From contig CAWDKV010000003.1 of assembly GCA_963803015.1 (NCBI GenBank), forward strand, positions 992,001 to 1,056,000: DNA of 64,000 bases. The letters run 5' to 3'. The DNA is from Berkiella sp963803015. Its GTDB lineage: Bacteria > Pseudomonadota > Gammaproteobacteria > Berkiellales > Berkiellaceae. The notes beneath the pieces were generated by a model. It had not been told where the DNA came from, ran no database searches, and saw only the letters and a program-made list of their open reading frames with translations. Of the stretch, positions 63,593 through 64,000 are shown piece by piece. Numbering within the stretch: the first letter of the stretch is position 1; each line of letters begins with the position of its first letter. The translations under genes and the position numbers were made by a program.

Positions 63593-63664
63593 TTCTTTTA
63601 ATTGTGTACATTGTGCGAACATGACCCCGAATGCTTGGGGTGTGAATTCCTTAAGGAGAATAAA

Positions 63665-64000
63665 GTGAGTGAAATGTTTGAGTTGATGGATAATTATCCT
63701 CAATCCGCTGTTATTAAAGTCATCGGCGTTGGCGGTGGTGGTGGTAATGCCATAGAGCATATGGTTGCTGCCGATATTGAAGGGGTAGAGTTTATTTGTG
63801 CCAATACTGATGCTCAGGCCTTAAGAAATTCTTCAGCACGCACAGTTTTACAATTAGGCACTGATGTCACCAAAGGTTTAGGCGCAGGCGCGAACCCTGA
63901 TGTTGGCCGTCAAGCAGCATTAGAAGATGTGGATCGTATTCGTGATGTGCTAGAAGGCGCAGATATGGTTTTCATCACAGCAGGTATGGGTGGCGGAACC
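63665..64000 (+). CDS. ftsZ: Cell division protein FtsZ (5' part, runs past the window)
   Basis: The first 112 codons of the tubulin-like division GTPase. The N-terminal VIKVIGVGGGGGNAIEHM and GVEFICANTDAQAL are typical, LGAGANPDVGRQAALED follows, and the window ends inside the GTP-binding signature at MVFITAGMGGGT. The GTG start is preceded by AAGGAG with 6-nt spacing. A short hairpin (ACCCCGAA / TTGGGGT, 63624-63641) lies in the leader. Confidence 0.96.
   Translation, partial: MSEMFELMDNYPQSAVIKVIGVGGGGGNAIEHMVAADIEGVEFICANTDAQALRNSSARTVLQLGTDVTKGLGAGANPDVGRQAALEDVDRIRDVLEGADMVFITAGMGGGT

Overview
The window looks like a low-GC gammaproteobacterial chromosome, most likely from the order Legionellales (Coxiellaceae- or Berkiella-like, host-associated). 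I infer this from housekeeping genes in gammaproteobacterial order (gltX; yraN-diaA-dolP, lpoA and rsmI; rnpB; the dcw cell-division cluster) interleaved with many eukaryotic-like proteins of the kind delivered by Dot/Icm type IV secretion: LRR proteins with F-box-like N-termini, an RI-type LRR protein, a Ser/Thr kinase-like protein, an ankyrin-like protein, an ADP-ribosyltransferase and a SidE-type phosphodiesterase. No secretion apparatus genes lie in the window.

Region 1 (1-22.7 kb) is mostly accessory. It holds the N-terminal part of a YyaL-type thioredoxin-domain protein, a PAS-LuxR regulator coupled to a DMT exporter, two small minus-strand operons of LRR and companion genes, long proteins of unknown function, an ABC exporter, an Ala/Pro-rich protein, a giant RTX-like beta-roll protein, a second F-box-like/LRR protein, a frameshifted metallo-beta-lactamase-fold gene and a kinase-like gene.

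Region 2 (22.9-38.9 kb) mixes housekeeping and accessory genes: tRNA-Val, gltX, tRNA-Ala and tRNA-Glu behind a near-consensus promoter, a GyrI-like protein, rhlE, a VOC protein, a methyltransferase coupled to a membrane-FAD-oxidase fusion, an MFS transporter, and a CIO-type cytochrome bd operon ending in a 38-residue membrane subunit. Several unknown proteins follow, with a perfect 33-bp inverted repeat between two of them.

Region 3 (39.0-41.6 kb) is the highlight: an R-S-ExE mono-ADP-ribosyltransferase gene directly followed, 10 bp later, by a stand-alone SidE-type phosphodiesterase gene. In Legionella SidE enzymes these two activities sit in one polypeptide and together perform phosphoribosyl-ubiquitination. 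Here they look like a two-gene version, or an ART with a DupA/DupB-like reversal enzyme.

Region 4 (41.6-64 kb) holds a GlcD-like oxidase, dolP, diaA, yraN, an insertion of three accessory genes, lpoA (short form), rsmI, rnpB and a compact dcw cluster (rsmH, ftsL, murE, murF, mraY, murD, ftsW, murG, murC, murB, ddl, ftsQ, ftsA, ftsZ). The usual mraZ and ftsI are missing from the cluster. The rnpB gene carries an insert of about 200 nt in its P12 region that includes one arm of a dispersed palindromic repeat found elsewhere in the window.
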